Shown one piece after another: positions 15,762 through 24,974 of a stretch of 64,000 nt of DNA. Every line of letters starts with the position of its first letter. Within the stretch, counting starts at the first letter, position 1. The notes below the pieces were generated by a model. The model searched no databases. It was not told the origin of the DNA and saw nothing but the letters and a program-made list of their open reading frames with translations. Source of the DNA: Gammaproteobacteria bacterium MFB021 (GTDB lineage Bacteria; Pseudomonadota; Gammaproteobacteria; Pseudomonadales; Halomonadaceae); assembly GCA_000737985.1 (NCBI GenBank), contig JNVT01000078.1, positions 105,324-169,323 of the forward strand, given 5' to 3'. The position numbers and the translations under genes were made by a program.

Positions 15762-16574
15762 ATGTCCTATCTCACTCCCGCCGAGTTCGTCACCAAGATG
15801 GTCGACACCGGCGAATCCAAGATCTTCATGTCGACCCGCGACACAGTGATCCGCGCCTACATGGCCGGTGCCATCCTGGCCCTGGCCGCGGCCTTCGCGA
15901 TCACCATCACGGTGCAGACCGGCCAGCCGCTGGTGGGCGCGATCCTGTTCCCAGTGGGGTTCGTGATGCTCTATCTCATGGGCTTCGATCTGCTCACCGG
16001 GGTGTTCATGCTGACCCCGCTGGCGCTGCTGGACCGGCGCCAGGGCGTCACCGTCGAGCGGGTGCTGCGCAACTGGGGCTGGGTCTTTCTGGGCAATCTC
16101 GGCGGCGCGCTGACGGTGGCGCTGATGATGGCCTTCATCCTCACCTACGGTTTCTCCATCGGCCCCGGCGCGGTGGGCGAAAAGATCGCCGGTATTGGTG
16201 AAGCGCGCACTCTGGGCTACGCCCAGTACGGCCTGGCCGGCTGGTTCACCATTTTCGTGCGCGGCATGCTGTGCAACTGGATGGTCTCGATGGGCGTGGT
16301 CGGCGCGATGATCTCCACCTCGGTGAGCGGCAAGGTGATCGCGATGTGGATGCCGATCATGCTGTTCTTCTACATGGGCTTCGAGCACTCCATCGTCAAC
16401 ATGTTCCTGTTCCCCTCGGCGATGATCATGGGTGGCGGCTTCTCGGTCATGGACTACATGATCTGGAACGAGATCCCTACGGTGCTGGGCAATCTGGCCG
16501 GCGGCATCGCCTTCACCGGTCTGACCCTCTACGCCACCCACGTGCGTACCGGCCCCAAGCGCGAGCTGATCTGA
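15762..16574 (+). CDS. nirC: Formate/nitrite transporter (FNT) family channel
   Basis: 270 residues, six membrane helices in the inner membrane. FNT hallmarks: early YLTPAEFVTKMVDTGESK, LMGFDLLTGVFML in helix 2, and NWMVSMGVVGAMISTSVSGKV plus GFEHSIVNMF further on. Known role of NirC is bidirectional nitrite passage. RBS GCGAGGAAAG precedes the ATG. It follows nirD by 115 bases and precedes cyanase, so it probably prevents nitrite build-up; a formate, bicarbonate or cyanate role is possible because the family is broad. Confidence 0.9.
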   Translation: MSYLTPAEFVTKMVDTGESKIFMSTRDTVIRAYMAGAILALAAAFAITITVQTGQPLVGAILFPVGFVMLYLMGFDLLTGVFMLTPLALLDRRQGVTVERVLRNWGWVFLGNLGGALTVALMMAFILTYGFSIGPGAVGEKIAGIGEARTLGYAQYGLAGWFTIFVRGMLCNWMVSMGVVGAMISTSVSGKVIAMWMPIMLFFYMGFEHSIVNMFLFPSAMIMGGGFSVMDYMIWNEIPTVLGNLAGGIAFTGLTLYATHVRTGPKRELI

Positions 16575-16626
16575 CCCACACGCCGCCGGCGACGGCGGCG
16601 CACATATCGACCCCAGGAGACACCCC

Positions 16627-17079
16627 ATGGACAAGCTGGAAATGCACCACACGCTGATGGCCGCCAAGGCGCGCCAGGGCCTGAGCTGGGACGACCTGGC
16701 CGCGGCCAGCGGCCACTCGCCGGTGTGGGTCGCCTCGGCCTGCTACGGCATGAACAGCGCCCCCGCGGAAAGCGCGCGCCGGATCGCCGAGGCCCTGGAC
16801 CTGAAAGAGGAACTCGCTGACGAGGTGGTGGCGGCACTCGAAGCCTTCCCCACCAAGACCTGGGATCAGGCCGTTCCCCAGGACCCGCTGATCTACCGGC
16901 TCTACGAGATCGTCGGCGTCTACGGACCGACGCTGAAGGACGTCATCCAGGAGAAGTTCGGCGACGGCATCATGAGCGCCATCGACTTCGAGATGGCAGT
17001 GGAGCGAGAGGAAAATCCCAAGGGAGATCGGGTGGTGGTGACCTTGAACGGCAAGTTCCTGCCCTATAAGAGCTGGTGA
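16627..17079 (+). CDS. cynS: Cyanate hydratase (cyanase)
   Basis: Converts cyanate and bicarbonate to ammonia and CO2. 150 residues; an N-terminal helix-turn-helix-like part (ARQGLSWDDLAAASG) and the C-terminal catalytic part. Active-site Arg91 and Glu94 (IYRLYEIVGVYG) and Ser117 (IMSAIDFEM) correspond to Arg96, Glu99, Ser122 of E. coli. Start set by CCCAGGAGACACCCC. It is the last gene of the nitrite operon, 52 bases after nirC, and gives another ammonium source under the same nitrogen control. No cynT carbonic anhydrase or cynR is adjacent. Confidence 0.95.
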   Translation: MDKLEMHHTLMAAKARQGLSWDDLAAASGHSPVWVASACYGMNSAPAESARRIAEALDLKEELADEVVAALEAFPTKTWDQAVPQDPLIYRLYEIVGVYGPTLKDVIQEKFGDGIMSAIDFEMAVEREENPKGDRVVVTLNGKFLPYKSW

Positions 17080-17089
17080 GGCGAAGCCC

Positions 17090-17123
17090 GCCGGCCTCCG
17101 CGCATGCCGGCGGGGAGGCCGGC
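17090..17123 (+). terminator. Hairpin after cynS
   Basis: 10-bp stem GCCGGCCTCC/GGAGGCCGGC with a 14-base loop. No T-tract, so weak as an intrinsic terminator, though placed 10 bases after the operon's last stop. The following AT-rich 180 bases should hold the frcB promoter. Confidence 0.45.
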
Positions 17124-17316
17124 ACCCACCAATTCTTCAACGAGGGGTTAGTAGGAGATTTCTCATACCATTTGTTACGAGACCTTTGCCTTATTTACAA
17201 AAAATCACACAAAAAGCCAAATCGAACCTGTGCCGTCGGGTATCTGGCCGCCCAGCGAGCCGGACCGAGTCACCGTGACAACGTAACCACACTCGATCGC
17301 GACACAGGTGTTTTCG

Positions 17317-18339
17317 ATGAAAAAAGTCTGGATCCACTCTTTGGCGTGCTGCAGCGCGATGAGTGCCGCGCTACTCGCCTCCCCCGTTTTCGCCAAGGAT
17401 GTCAGCGCCTGTCTGATCACCAAGACCGATACCAACCCCTACTTCGTGACCATGAAGAAAGGCGCCGAACAGAAGGCGGCCGAACTGGGCGTCACGCTGA
17501 AGACCTACGCCGGCAAGTACGATGGCGACAATCAGGGCCAGGTCGAGGCCATCGAGACCTGCATCGCCGATGGCGTCGACGGCATCTTGATCACCCCTTC
17601 CGACACCAAGGCAATCCTTCCCGCGATCCAGAGGGCGCGTCAGGCCGGCCTGATGATCGTCGCCCTCGATACCAAGCTGCAGCCGACCAGCGCCGCCGAT
17701 GCCACCTTCGCCACCGACAACGTCGAAGCCGGCAAGCTGATCGGCGAGTGGGCCAAGCAGCACATGGGCGATAAGCAAGCTCATATCGCATTCCTGGATC
17801 TGGCGGTCAGCCAGCCTTCGGTGGGGGTACAGCGCGATCAGGGCTTCATGCAGGGCTTCGGCATCGATATCAAGGACCCCAACCGCTGGGGTGACGAAGA
17901 CGATCCGCGCATCGTCGGCCACGACCTGAGCTACGGGGCCGAAGATCGTGGGCGCACGGCGATGGAAAACCTGTTGCAGAAGGACCCGAGCACCAACCTG
18001 GTCTACACCATCAACGAACCCGCGGCGGCCGGCGCCTATCAGGCCCTCAAGGCAGTGGGATTGCAGAATCAGGCCACTATCGTCTCCATCGATGGCGGCT
18101 GCCCAGGGGTGAAGAACGTCCAGGAAGGCATCATCGGCGCCACGTCACAGCAGTACCCGCTATTGATGGCGTCGAAAGGCATCGAGGCGGTCAAAACCTA
18201 CGTCGACACCGGCGAGAAGCCTGAGAACAGCCCGGGTCTGGATTTCACCAATACCGGGGTCAATCTGGTCACCGACCAACCGGTAGAGGGCGTCGAGTCG
18301 ATCAGTACCGAAGAAGGCCTGAAGCGCTGCTGGGGCTAG
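17317..18339 (+). CDS. frcB: Sugar ABC transporter periplasmic binding protein (fructose type)
   Basis: 340 residues from the ATG (MKKVWIHS); a GTG three codons earlier is less likely. Signal peptide about 1-26 ([11 protein letters not shown]). Periplasmic-binding type 1 (ribose/fructose) fold: [100 protein letters not shown]. Gene order binding protein, permease, ATPase is that of FrcBCA of Sinorhizobium, for fructose, mannose or ribose. An AT-rich upstream region (17150-17225) is a likely promoter. Confidence 0.86.
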   Translation: MKKVWIHSLACCSAMSAALLASPVFAKDVSACLITKTDTNPYFVTMKKGAEQKAAELGVTLKTYAGKYDGDNQGQVEAIETCIADGVDGILITPSDTKAILPAIQRARQAGLMIVALDTKLQPTSAADATFATDNVEAGKLIGEWAKQHMGDKQAHIAFLDLAVSQPSVGVQRDQGFMQGFGIDIKDPNRWGDEDDPRIVGHDLSYGAEDRGRTAMENLLQKDPSTNLVYTINEPAAAGAYQALKAVGLQNQATIVSIDGGCPGVKNVQEGIIGATSQQYPLLMASKGIEAVKTYVDTGEKPENSPGLDFTNTGVNLVTDQPVEGVESISTEEGLKRCWG

Positions 18340-18570
18340 CGCCACGCCAAGAGCGACGGCTTTTCATGGCCATGCTCCGGCAGTGACGAGCACCATGCCG
18401 GCGCGTCAAGGATTGCCATCTGATGGATAGCCATCGATCAGAAATCCCATGCGCCCAACCGGTAAGCGGGTGACCGTGACGACAACCGGTTGCGGCAAAT
18501 TTCGACACGCTACGCGTCGATTCCAGTGGAGATGCGCGCGAATCCGCGCCCAGTCGCAAGGAGCGGCTAT

Positions 18571-19629
18571 ATGAGTAACGCATCCGGCTCGGCGCGGGCG
18601 GCGCCATCCGACGGCGCGGTACCGCCGTCCGATACGCATCGGCACACGCCAGCCCAGCGCCTCCAACACTTCCTGCACGCCAACCCGGCGGCCGTACCGA
18701 TGATCGTGGTGGCTGTCTCGGCCGTGGTGTTCGCCGCGCTCCTCGGCCCGAAGTTCTACTCGGCATTCACCCTGACCCTGATCCTCCAGCAGGTGGCGAT
18801 CACCGGCATCGTCAGCGCCGGCCAGACGCTGATCATCCTTACCGCCGGCATCGATCTGTCGGTGGGGGCGATCATGGTGCTGAGCTCGGTGGTCATGGGC
18901 CAGTTCGCCATGCACTACGGCGTACCGGGATTCGCCGCGGTGCTCGCCGGGCTGGCGACCGGCGGGCTCTGCGGTTTGGTCAATGGGCTACTGGTCGCCC
19001 GGGTGAAGCTGCCCCCCTTTATCGTCACGCTGGGGACCTGGTCGATCTTCGGCGCGATCACCTTCATCTATTCAGGCAACGAGACGGTGCGCAGCCAGGA
19101 CATCGACCAGACCGCGCCCATCCTGCATCTCTTCGGCAACACCTTCCATATCGGTCATGCCGTCTTCACCTACGGCGTGATTCTCATGCTCGTGATCTCC
19201 GCACTGCTGTGGTACGCGCTCAACAAGACCGCCTGGGGTCGGCATGTCTACGCCGTCGGCGACGACAAGCACGCAGCCATGCTGGCGGGCATTCGTACCG
19301 GGCGGGTGCTGGTGTCGGTATATGTGGTCACCGGGCTGATCTGCGCCCTGGCCGGCTGGGCCCTGATCGGGCGTATCGGCTCGGTGTCGCCGCAGGCGGG
19401 CCAACTGGAGAACATCAATGCCATCACCGCCGTGGTGATCGGCGGCACTTCGCTGTTCGGCGGGCGAGGGTCGATTCTGGGCACCCTGTTCGGCGCGCTG
19501 ATCGTCGGCGTGTTCTCTCTCGGGCTGCGGCTGCTCGGCACGGACCCGCAGTGGACACAGCTCACCGTCGGTGCGCTCATCATCATCGCGGTCGCGACCG
19601 ACCAATGGATTCGGAAGGCTTCAGCATGA
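18571..19629 (+). CDS. frcC: Sugar ABC transporter permease (fructose type)
   Basis: 352 residues from the ATG at 18571 (RBS CAAGGAGCGGC). Hydrophilic N-terminus of about 45 residues, then 8-10 membrane helices of the RbsC/BPD_transp_2 family: GQTLIILTAGIDLSVGAIM, LPPFIVTLGTWSIFGAI, TAWGRHVYAVGDDKHAAMLAGI (coupling region) and VVIGGTSLFGGRGS. Separated from frcB by 231 bases with GC-rich inverted segments but no clear terminator, which may lower permease relative to binding protein. Overlaps frcA by four bases. Confidence 0.88.
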   Translation: MSNASGSARAAPSDGAVPPSDTHRHTPAQRLQHFLHANPAAVPMIVVAVSAVVFAALLGPKFYSAFTLTLILQQVAITGIVSAGQTLIILTAGIDLSVGAIMVLSSVVMGQFAMHYGVPGFAAVLAGLATGGLCGLVNGLLVARVKLPPFIVTLGTWSIFGAITFIYSGNETVRSQDIDQTAPILHLFGNTFHIGHAVFTYGVILMLVISALLWYALNKTAWGRHVYAVGDDKHAAMLAGIRTGRVLVSVYVVTGLICALAGWALIGRIGSVSPQAGQLENINAITAVVIGGTSLFGGRGSILGTLFGALIVGVFSLGLRLLGTDPQWTQLTVGALIIIAVATDQWIRKASA

Positions 19630-20414
19630 CGACGACAACCCAGCCCGTCCTCTCGGCCCGCGGTCTGACCAAGCGCTACGGCCCGGTCACCGCGCTGGAC
19701 CACAGCGATTTCGATCTCTATCCCGGCGAAGTCCTCGCCGTCATCGGCGATAACGGCGCCGGCAAATCGACGCTGATCAAGGCGCTCTCCGGTGCGGTCA
19801 TCCCCGATTCGGGCGACATTCGGCTCGACGGCCAGCCGGTACAGTTCGCCACGCCGATACAGGCTCGCGACGCCGGTATCGAGACCGTCTACCAGACGCT
19901 GGCGCTGTCACCGGCGCTGTCGATCGCCGACAACCTGTTTCTGGGCCGAGAAATTCGCCGCAAGGGCATGCTCGGCAAGGTATTGCGCATGCTCGATCGC
20001 CAGGCGATGGAAACATTCGCCCGCGACAAGCTCGCGGAGCTGGGTCTGCTGACCATTCAGAACATCGGCCAGGCGGTGGAGACGCTATCCGGCGGGCAGC
20101 GTCAGGGCGTGGCGGTCGCACGCGCCGCGGCGTTCGCGGCCAAGGTGATCATCATGGACGAGCCCACCGCCGCGCTAGGCGTCAAGGAGTCGAACCGTGT
20201 GCTGGATCTGATCCGCGAGGTCAAAGCGCGCGGTCTACCGATCGTCCTGATCTCCCACAACATGCCGCATGTCTTCGAGGTGGCCGACCGGATCCATATC
20301 CACCGGCTCGGCCGGCGTATCGCGGTGGTCGACCCCAAGGTGATCTCGCCCTCGGACGCCGTGGCCATCATGACCGGCGCCAAGGCACCGCCGGAGGCGG
20401 GGCTGGCGGCCTGA
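19626..20414 (+). CDS. frcA: Sugar ABC transporter ATP-binding protein (fructose type)
   Basis: 262 residues with a single ABC domain, as in FrcA and unlike the double-domain RbsA/XylG proteins. Walker A GDNGAGKSTLIKALSG, signature LSGGQRQGVAVARAAAFAAKVIIMDEPTAALG written in parts as LSGGQRQ and Walker B VIIMDEPTAALG, H-loop LISHNM. ATGA overlap with frcC. Energises import through FrcC at the inner membrane. No regulator or sugar-catabolic gene is adjacent, so the substrate is not fixed. Confidence 0.9.
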   Translation: MTTTTQPVLSARGLTKRYGPVTALDHSDFDLYPGEVLAVIGDNGAGKSTLIKALSGAVIPDSGDIRLDGQPVQFATPIQARDAGIETVYQTLALSPALSIADNLFLGREIRRKGMLGKVLRMLDRQAMETFARDKLAELGLLTIQNIGQAVETLSGGQRQGVAVARAAAFAAKVIIMDEPTAALGVKESNRVLDLIREVKARGLPIVLISHNMPHVFEVADRIHIHRLGRRIAVVDPKVISPSDAVAIMTGAKAPPEAGLAA

Positions 20415-20533
20415 GAGGGTATCGGTCAGATCGGGCGGCGTGATGGCGGCGGCCAATCGAGCCGGCCGTCACGCGCCTCGTCAACGCTCCACGTCCACGC
20501 GCGACAGCCACGCATGAGGGTCATGCGCGGCGT

Positions 20534-21025
20534 TCACGCCCCACAACCACGCCACATCAGGGTGACCCGCTCGCCGCGGTAGTCGAGTTCTTCCTGCGTC
20601 TGCCAGCCCAGGCGGGCATAGAGCGCCTGCTGGTCGGGCGTATACAGATAGCAGCCGGGGCAGCCGCCCACGCGCGCCTCTTCGGCCACGCGCTCGACCA
20701 GCGCCGAGGCGATTCCCCGCCCGCGCCACGCCGGCGGCACGAACACCGAGGCCAGCCACGGTGTCAGCTCGGGACGCGAGTCCAGATCGCTCTCGGTGAG
20801 ACTGGCCGTCCCCACCGGAATCTCACGTCCCGCCTCCTCGGCGATGGCGACGAATACCGAGGGCACGCCCTGCTCACCGCACTGCCGGCGCAGGTGGTCA
20901 CGCCACTGCGGCCAGCTCTCTTCGGGATAGAGCGCGCCCCAGGCGGCGTAGGTCCAGCGCGCCAGCGTATCGAGATGAGGAGAATCCGGGCGCATACGCC
21001 GCAGTTCCGGCAGTGGCTGAGACAT
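20534..21025 (-). CDS. GNAT-family N-acetyltransferase
   Basis: 163 residues from MSQPLPELRR, chosen because AGGAGTCACGG precedes it. Acetyl-CoA site VFVPPAWRGRGIASALVERVAEEAR is the motif A of GNAT enzymes (shown here as its parts, V-PPAWRGRGIASAL), followed by LYTPDQQALYARLGWQ. Substrate unknown. Stands alone between the frc operon and yjdM. Confidence 0.82.
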   Translation of the reverse strand: MSQPLPELRRMRPDSPHLDTLARWTYAAWGALYPEESWPQWRDHLRRQCGEQGVPSVFVAIAEEAGREIPVGTASLTESDLDSRPELTPWLASVFVPPAWRGRGIASALVERVAEEARVGGCPGCYLYTPDQQALYARLGWQTQEELDYRGERVTLMWRGCGA

Positions 21026-21090
21026 CCGTGACTCCTGGTGGCGTGGGATGTCCGACCTTAGCACGGCCAGCCCCGGCGTCTGGCTTCAGC

Positions 21091-21432
21091 TCATGCCTTT
21101 TTGACGAATTCCGATTTGAGCTTCATGGCGCCGATACCCTCGATCTTGCAGTCGATATCGTGGTCGCCGTCGACCAGGCGGATACTCTTGACCTTGGTGC
21201 CCACTTTCACCACCAGCGAGGAGCCCTTGACCTTGAGGTCCTTGATCACGGTGACGCTGTCGCCGTCGGCCAGCGGCGTGCCGTTGGCATCCACGATCGC
21301 GGGCGTATCGCTGGTGCTCTCCTCTTCGGCCTCACCGGACCATTCGTGACCGCACTCGGGGCAGACATAGAGGCGCATGTCGGCGTAGGTGTAGATCGAG
21401 GCGCACTGCGGGCAGGGGGGCAACTGACTCAT
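21091..21432 (-). CDS. yjdM: Zinc-ribbon protein of the YjdM/PhnA family
   Basis: 113 residues from [10 protein letters not shown], which aligns with the E. coli YjdM start; an ATG four codons upstream is possible and neither has a good RBS. N-terminal zinc ribbon CPQC..CPEC (residues about 7-29), then the conserved YjdM domain [23 protein letters not shown] and [20 protein letters not shown]. Despite the old name PhnA it is not a phosphonoacetate hydrolase; its cellular role is unsettled. Confidence 0.9.
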   Translation of the reverse strand: MSQLPPCPQCASIYTYADMRLYVCPECGHEWSGEAEEESTSDTPAIVDANGTPLADGDSVTVIKDLKVKGSSLVVKVGTKVKSIRLVDGDHDIDCKIEGIGAMKLKSEFVKKA

Positions 21433-21470
21433 ATCAAGATCCATGACAATGGCGACGACCCCACGACACC

Positions 21471-21494
21471 GGAGCTAGGGAGCTAGGGAGCTAG
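21471..21494. repeat. GGAGCTAG x 3 microsatellite
   Basis: Three exact 8-bp copies, each containing the palindrome AGCT/CTAG, between divergent yjdM and the HDAC-like gene. Confidence 0.85.
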
Positions 21495-21721
21495 CAGGTG
21501 TACGCCGGGTGCTGTCTGACGATTGGGGCAGCGATTGTAATCCTCACCCACACCTCTGCCCAGCGCCGCAGGCCGGCAGCGACGCTTTGTCGCGCGCCCG
21601 GATCGGTATCGGCGAGCCGCACGGCGAGGCCTGCCCGGGTTATGCTGGGCGCACCGGTCGCGCGCGTCCGGTATCCCTTTTTCGGCGTCTGCCGTGTCTT
21701 CACCCGCCCAGAGGAGTCCCT

Positions 21722-22753
21722 ATGCTGACCTTCCATACCGCCGATACCCAGCTCCGCCATCCCCGCAGCGAACTGCACGGCGGCCAGCTGGTGACGCCCT
21801 TCGAGTGTCCCGAACGGGTGGAGATCATTCTCGCGCGGATCCATGCGGCGGCCCTGGGTGAGGTACGTGAGCCCGAGCGCCGCGGGCTCGCCGGCGTGCT
21901 CGAGATCCATGACAGCGCTTATGTCGAGTTCCTGGAAACCCTCTGGGAGAACTGGCAGGCCGAAGGCCACGGCGGTGAGCCGATCCCCAGTATCTGGCCG
22001 GCGCGCACGCTGCGCGGCGACCGTATTCCCGAGAATCTCGAAGGCCGTCTCGGCTACTACGCGCTGGCGGCGGAAACTTCGGTCTGCGCCGGTACCTTCC
22101 GCGCCGCGCTGGCGAGCAAGGATATCGCGCTGGCCGCCACCGACCAGGTGCTCGCCCATGGCGGTGGCGCTTTCGGGCTGTGCCGCCCACCCGGCCACCA
22201 CGCCGCCCGCGATCAGTTCGGCGGCTACTGCTTCTTCAACAATGCCGCGATCGCCGCCCAGCACGCCCGTGACCAAGGTGTCGCGCGGGTCGCCATTCTC
22301 GATGTCGACTTCCATCACGGCAACGGCACCCAGGAGATATTCTACGACCGGGAGGACGTGCTGTTCGCCTCGATCCACGGTGACCCGGCGCTGGAGTTCC
22401 CCTACTACCTGGGCTATGCCGACGAAACCGGCAGCGGCCGCGGCGAGGGCTTCACTCTCAACTACCCGCTGGCGCCGGGCACCGGCTACCCGCGCTGGCG
22501 CCAAGCGCTGGAAGACGCCCTGGCGCGCATTCAGGCGTTCGGCGCCGAGCTGCTGATCGTCTCCCTGGGGGTCGATACCTTCGCCCAGGACCCGATCAGC
22601 TCGTTCACTCTCGCAAGCGACGACTTCAGCGACTACGGCGGCCTGCTCAAGCGCGCCGGCCTGCCCACGGTATTCCTGCTCGAAGGTGGCTATGCCGTGG
22701 AGGAGATCGGGGTCAACGTGGTCAATGTGCTCAGCGGCTTCGACGCTGGCTGA
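21722..22753 (+). CDS. Histone-deacetylase-family hydrolase (acetylpolyamine aminohydrolase type)
   Basis: 343 residues; start fixed by GAGGAGTCCCT. Zn-dependent deacetylase fold: CRPPGHHAARDQFGGY with the catalytic His pair, zinc ligands in DVDFHHGNGTQEIFY and the later Asp of GVDTFAQDP, and the closing LLEGGYAVEEIG. An inserted loop region about 75-125 (SIWPARTLRGDRIPENLEG) is typical of bacterial acetylpolyamine amidohydrolases. Predicted to remove acetyl groups from polyamines or small amides in the cytoplasm. No acetylpolyamine transport genes are adjacent. Confidence 0.88.
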   Translation: MLTFHTADTQLRHPRSELHGGQLVTPFECPERVEIILARIHAAALGEVREPERRGLAGVLEIHDSAYVEFLETLWENWQAEGHGGEPIPSIWPARTLRGDRIPENLEGRLGYYALAAETSVCAGTFRAALASKDIALAATDQVLAHGGGAFGLCRPPGHHAARDQFGGYCFFNNAAIAAQHARDQGVARVAILDVDFHHGNGTQEIFYDREDVLFASIHGDPALEFPYYLGYADETGSGRGEGFTLNYPLAPGTGYPRWRQALEDALARIQAFGAELLIVSLGVDTFAQDPISSFTLASDDFSDYGGLLKRAGLPTVFLLEGGYAVEEIGVNVVNVLSGFDAG

Positions 22754-22803
22754 TACGTCGCCCTGAGGTGCCCCATTCAAGACTGGCGGACACCCTTCAG
22801 ACC

Positions 22804-22838
22804 AAAAAAAGCCCGCGCAAGAGGGGGGATGCGCGGGC
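22804..22838 (-). terminator. Intrinsic terminator, minus strand
   Basis: Stem GCCCGCGC/GCGCGGGC with a 12-base loop; on the minus strand it is followed by seven T. It lies about 160 bases after the K+ channel stop. The rest of 22754-22996 shows no gene. Confidence 0.75.
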
Positions 22839-22996
22839 GAGGCGGGGTGTTACCTAGGAGATGCGTCTCAGACGCGACTCGAACGACTGCTAATAGCACG
22901 ACGACTATCGAGGAATTCGCAATCAATGCTTCATTCGACGAAGAATAGATTAGCACCCTTATATTTCACGCGCAATACAACACACGCATATCGCGG

Positions 22997-23866
22997 TCAT
23001 CGCTGCTGAGGCCCTTGGGCCGGGTCCTCCTCTGAAGGCGAGTCGTCCGCTGGTCGAGCGTCATGCGAAGACCCAGCAGGCGTCTCGGAAGGCACATGCC
23101 TGGCCTCCAACTCCTGGCGATGCGTGCGCAGCTCGGCGCGCAGCGCCTCGATCTCCGCCTGCAGCTCACTGACCTGTTCGATCATGTGGCGCATCATGCG
23201 CCGGTTGGCCTTGTGCTGGCGCGACTCCGACTCGCCCTGGTCCTCGACGAACAGCGAGCTGACGTAGGCCGCAAAGCTACCGAACAGCCCTACCCCGCAG
23301 ACCATCAGCAGCACCGCAACGACACGCCCCAAGGTGGTCACCGGATAGTAGTCGCCATAGCCCACGGTGGTCACCGTGACGATCGCCCACCACAGCGCAT
23401 CCTCGGCAGTGTTGATCGGGCTGTGCGGATCGGGGGCCTCGACCAGCAGTACGGTCACCGCGCTCACCACCACCAGCAATACGGTCGCGGTGGCGACGGA
23501 CGCGAGCACCCCCTCGGCGCGGTTACGAAACAGCAGTTGCCAGATCAGCTCCATCGAGCGCAGCGCGCGCAGAATGCGCAGCAGCTGTACCACTCGCGCC
23601 AGGCGCGCGGCCTGGAACCAGCCGGCGGGAATGCATGAGAGCAGATCGAGCCAGCCCCAGCGCATGTAACGCCACTTGCTCGGTGCGCGATAGAAGCGCA
23701 GACAGAAATCGATGAAGAAGACGGCGCAGACCACATAGTCGAGGTAGCCGATCAGCCGCTCGATCTCCGGTGGCAGGGTCAGGAAGGCGCTCGCGAACAG
23801 TGCCGCAAGCACGTAGAACGACATCGCCAGCACGAAGAGCTGGAAGGGGGAGACGTGCTGTTTCAT
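22997..23866 (-). CDS. Voltage-gated-type potassium channel
   Basis: 289 residues. Six-helix Kv-like layout: S1 about 10-30, S2-S3 about 43-82, S4 with regularly spaced Arg (RLARVVQLLRILRALRSM, 88-105), S5 about 122-143, pore loop with selectivity filter TVGYGD (167-172), S6 about 180-205. A C-terminal coiled coil (about 228-258, VSELQAEIEALRAELRTHR) could hold the tetramer together; the tail is acidic and Pro-rich. K+ flux through the inner membrane fits osmotic adaptation. No RCK domain. Confidence 0.88.
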   Translation of the reverse strand: MKQHVSPFQLFVLAMSFYVLAALFASAFLTLPPEIERLIGYLDYVVCAVFFIDFCLRFYRAPSKWRYMRWGWLDLLSCIPAGWFQAARLARVVQLLRILRALRSMELIWQLLFRNRAEGVLASVATATVLLVVVSAVTVLLVEAPDPHSPINTAEDALWWAIVTVTTVGYGDYYPVTTLGRVVAVLLMVCGVGLFGSFAAYVSSLFVEDQGESESRQHKANRRMMRHMIEQVSELQAEIEALRAELRTHRQELEARHVPSETPAGSSHDARPADDSPSEEDPAQGPQQR

Positions 23867-23976
23867 GGATCATCCGCTGACGATAACGACGGGCGTATCA
23901 GCGTTGCGGGCGCGTCAGCCGGCACCGAGCGGCTCGCGCCCAAGCCGTACAGGCTCGACCGGGCCGCTCTCACCCG

Positions 23977-24690
23977 TCAGGCAGAGCAGGGGTTGGCGGC
24001 CTTGAGCTGGGTGAAGTTGGTGACGAAGGTCTCCATCTTCTCTGCATCGTAGGCCTGCAAGCCGCTGATCACCAGCTTCTTGGAGCCGGTACCCACCGCG
24101 CGCCCCTGGCAGCGCATGCGGAACTCGAGCAGCGCTTCGCCGCGCTTGCCCTTGACGTCGAGCTCGGCCCCCGCGAACTCGAGATCGAGGTCACAGGGGT
24201 CATGGTCTTCGAGGCTGAAGCCCATGCTGTCGTAGATCACCAGCGGGCGCTGGGGGTTGAACATGACGCCCTTGTCTTCGAGCAGCGGCTTCAGATAGTG
24301 GGGAAAATTGCGCCCGGAAAACGCCACGTAACGCCGGGTAAACGTCTCCACCGTAGCCGGATCGCGCAGCGTCCAGCCCTCGCGCTCGACGCGCAGGTAC
24401 TGCTTGCCGGCAGCGTCCTCGACGCTCACCGTGCCGGCACCATCCTCGACGAAGTGCAGTGGCACGCGGTCGCCGACCATGCCACAGAAGTGGAAGGTCA
24501 TCCGCTGCGACAGCCCGTAGTGCGACAGCACCAGCGCGAACAGCAGATCGCCGGGCACGCAGAAGCGCCGCGCACAGGGGTCGTGGATCGGATTGTAATC
24601 GCCGGCGATTTCGCGGGCGAACCGGCTGGCCTGCTCCGCAGAGATGCAAAAGTGGCCGGCGTCGGTAGAATGAAACTCGTCGAGAAACAT
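23977..24690 (-). CDS. DUF3581 family protein
   Basis: 237 residues from MFLDEFHSTD; the longer open frame upstream lacks coding character. An AGGTCG sequence precedes this ATG. Recognisable as the gammaproteobacterial DUF3581 family: ISAEQASRFAREIAGDYNPIHD, FCVPGDLLFALVLSHYGLS, FSGRNFPHYLKPLL. The N-terminal part with DYNPIHD looks like a hot-dog/MaoC-type dehydratase motif, so acyl-CoA related binding is possible, but no function is established. Divergent from ychJ. Confidence 0.82.
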   Translation of the reverse strand: MFLDEFHSTDAGHFCISAEQASRFAREIAGDYNPIHDPCARRFCVPGDLLFALVLSHYGLSQRMTFHFCGMVGDRVPLHFVEDGAGTVSVEDAAGKQYLRVEREGWTLRDPATVETFTRRYVAFSGRNFPHYLKPLLEDKGVMFNPQRPLVIYDSMGFSLEDHDPCDLDLEFAGAELDVKGKRGEALLEFRMRCQGRAVGTGSKKLVISGLQAYDAEKMETFVTNFTQLKAANPCSA

Positions 24691-24974
24691 GGGCAATCGA
24701 CCTACACGTCGAGTGACTGGCTCCGGAGCATTGATCAAGACGCGCTTTTTACCACAAGCCATCTCCAAGTTCAGCGCCGCATTAACGTTTTGCGACAAAT
24801 AATAGCTCAGGGTCCGGCGAGATTCCCATCGCGGCCGCGACATCGTGTCGTTAGCGCAGCAAGAGACGCCGCAGCGAACGATGTTGGCGAAGGCCTGCGG
24901 CGCGCGCCGCGAGGGCTCTGCGCCCAGACACGACAGCCCCCAGATTCGACCACCGCGCCCACCAGGATGCCGCC

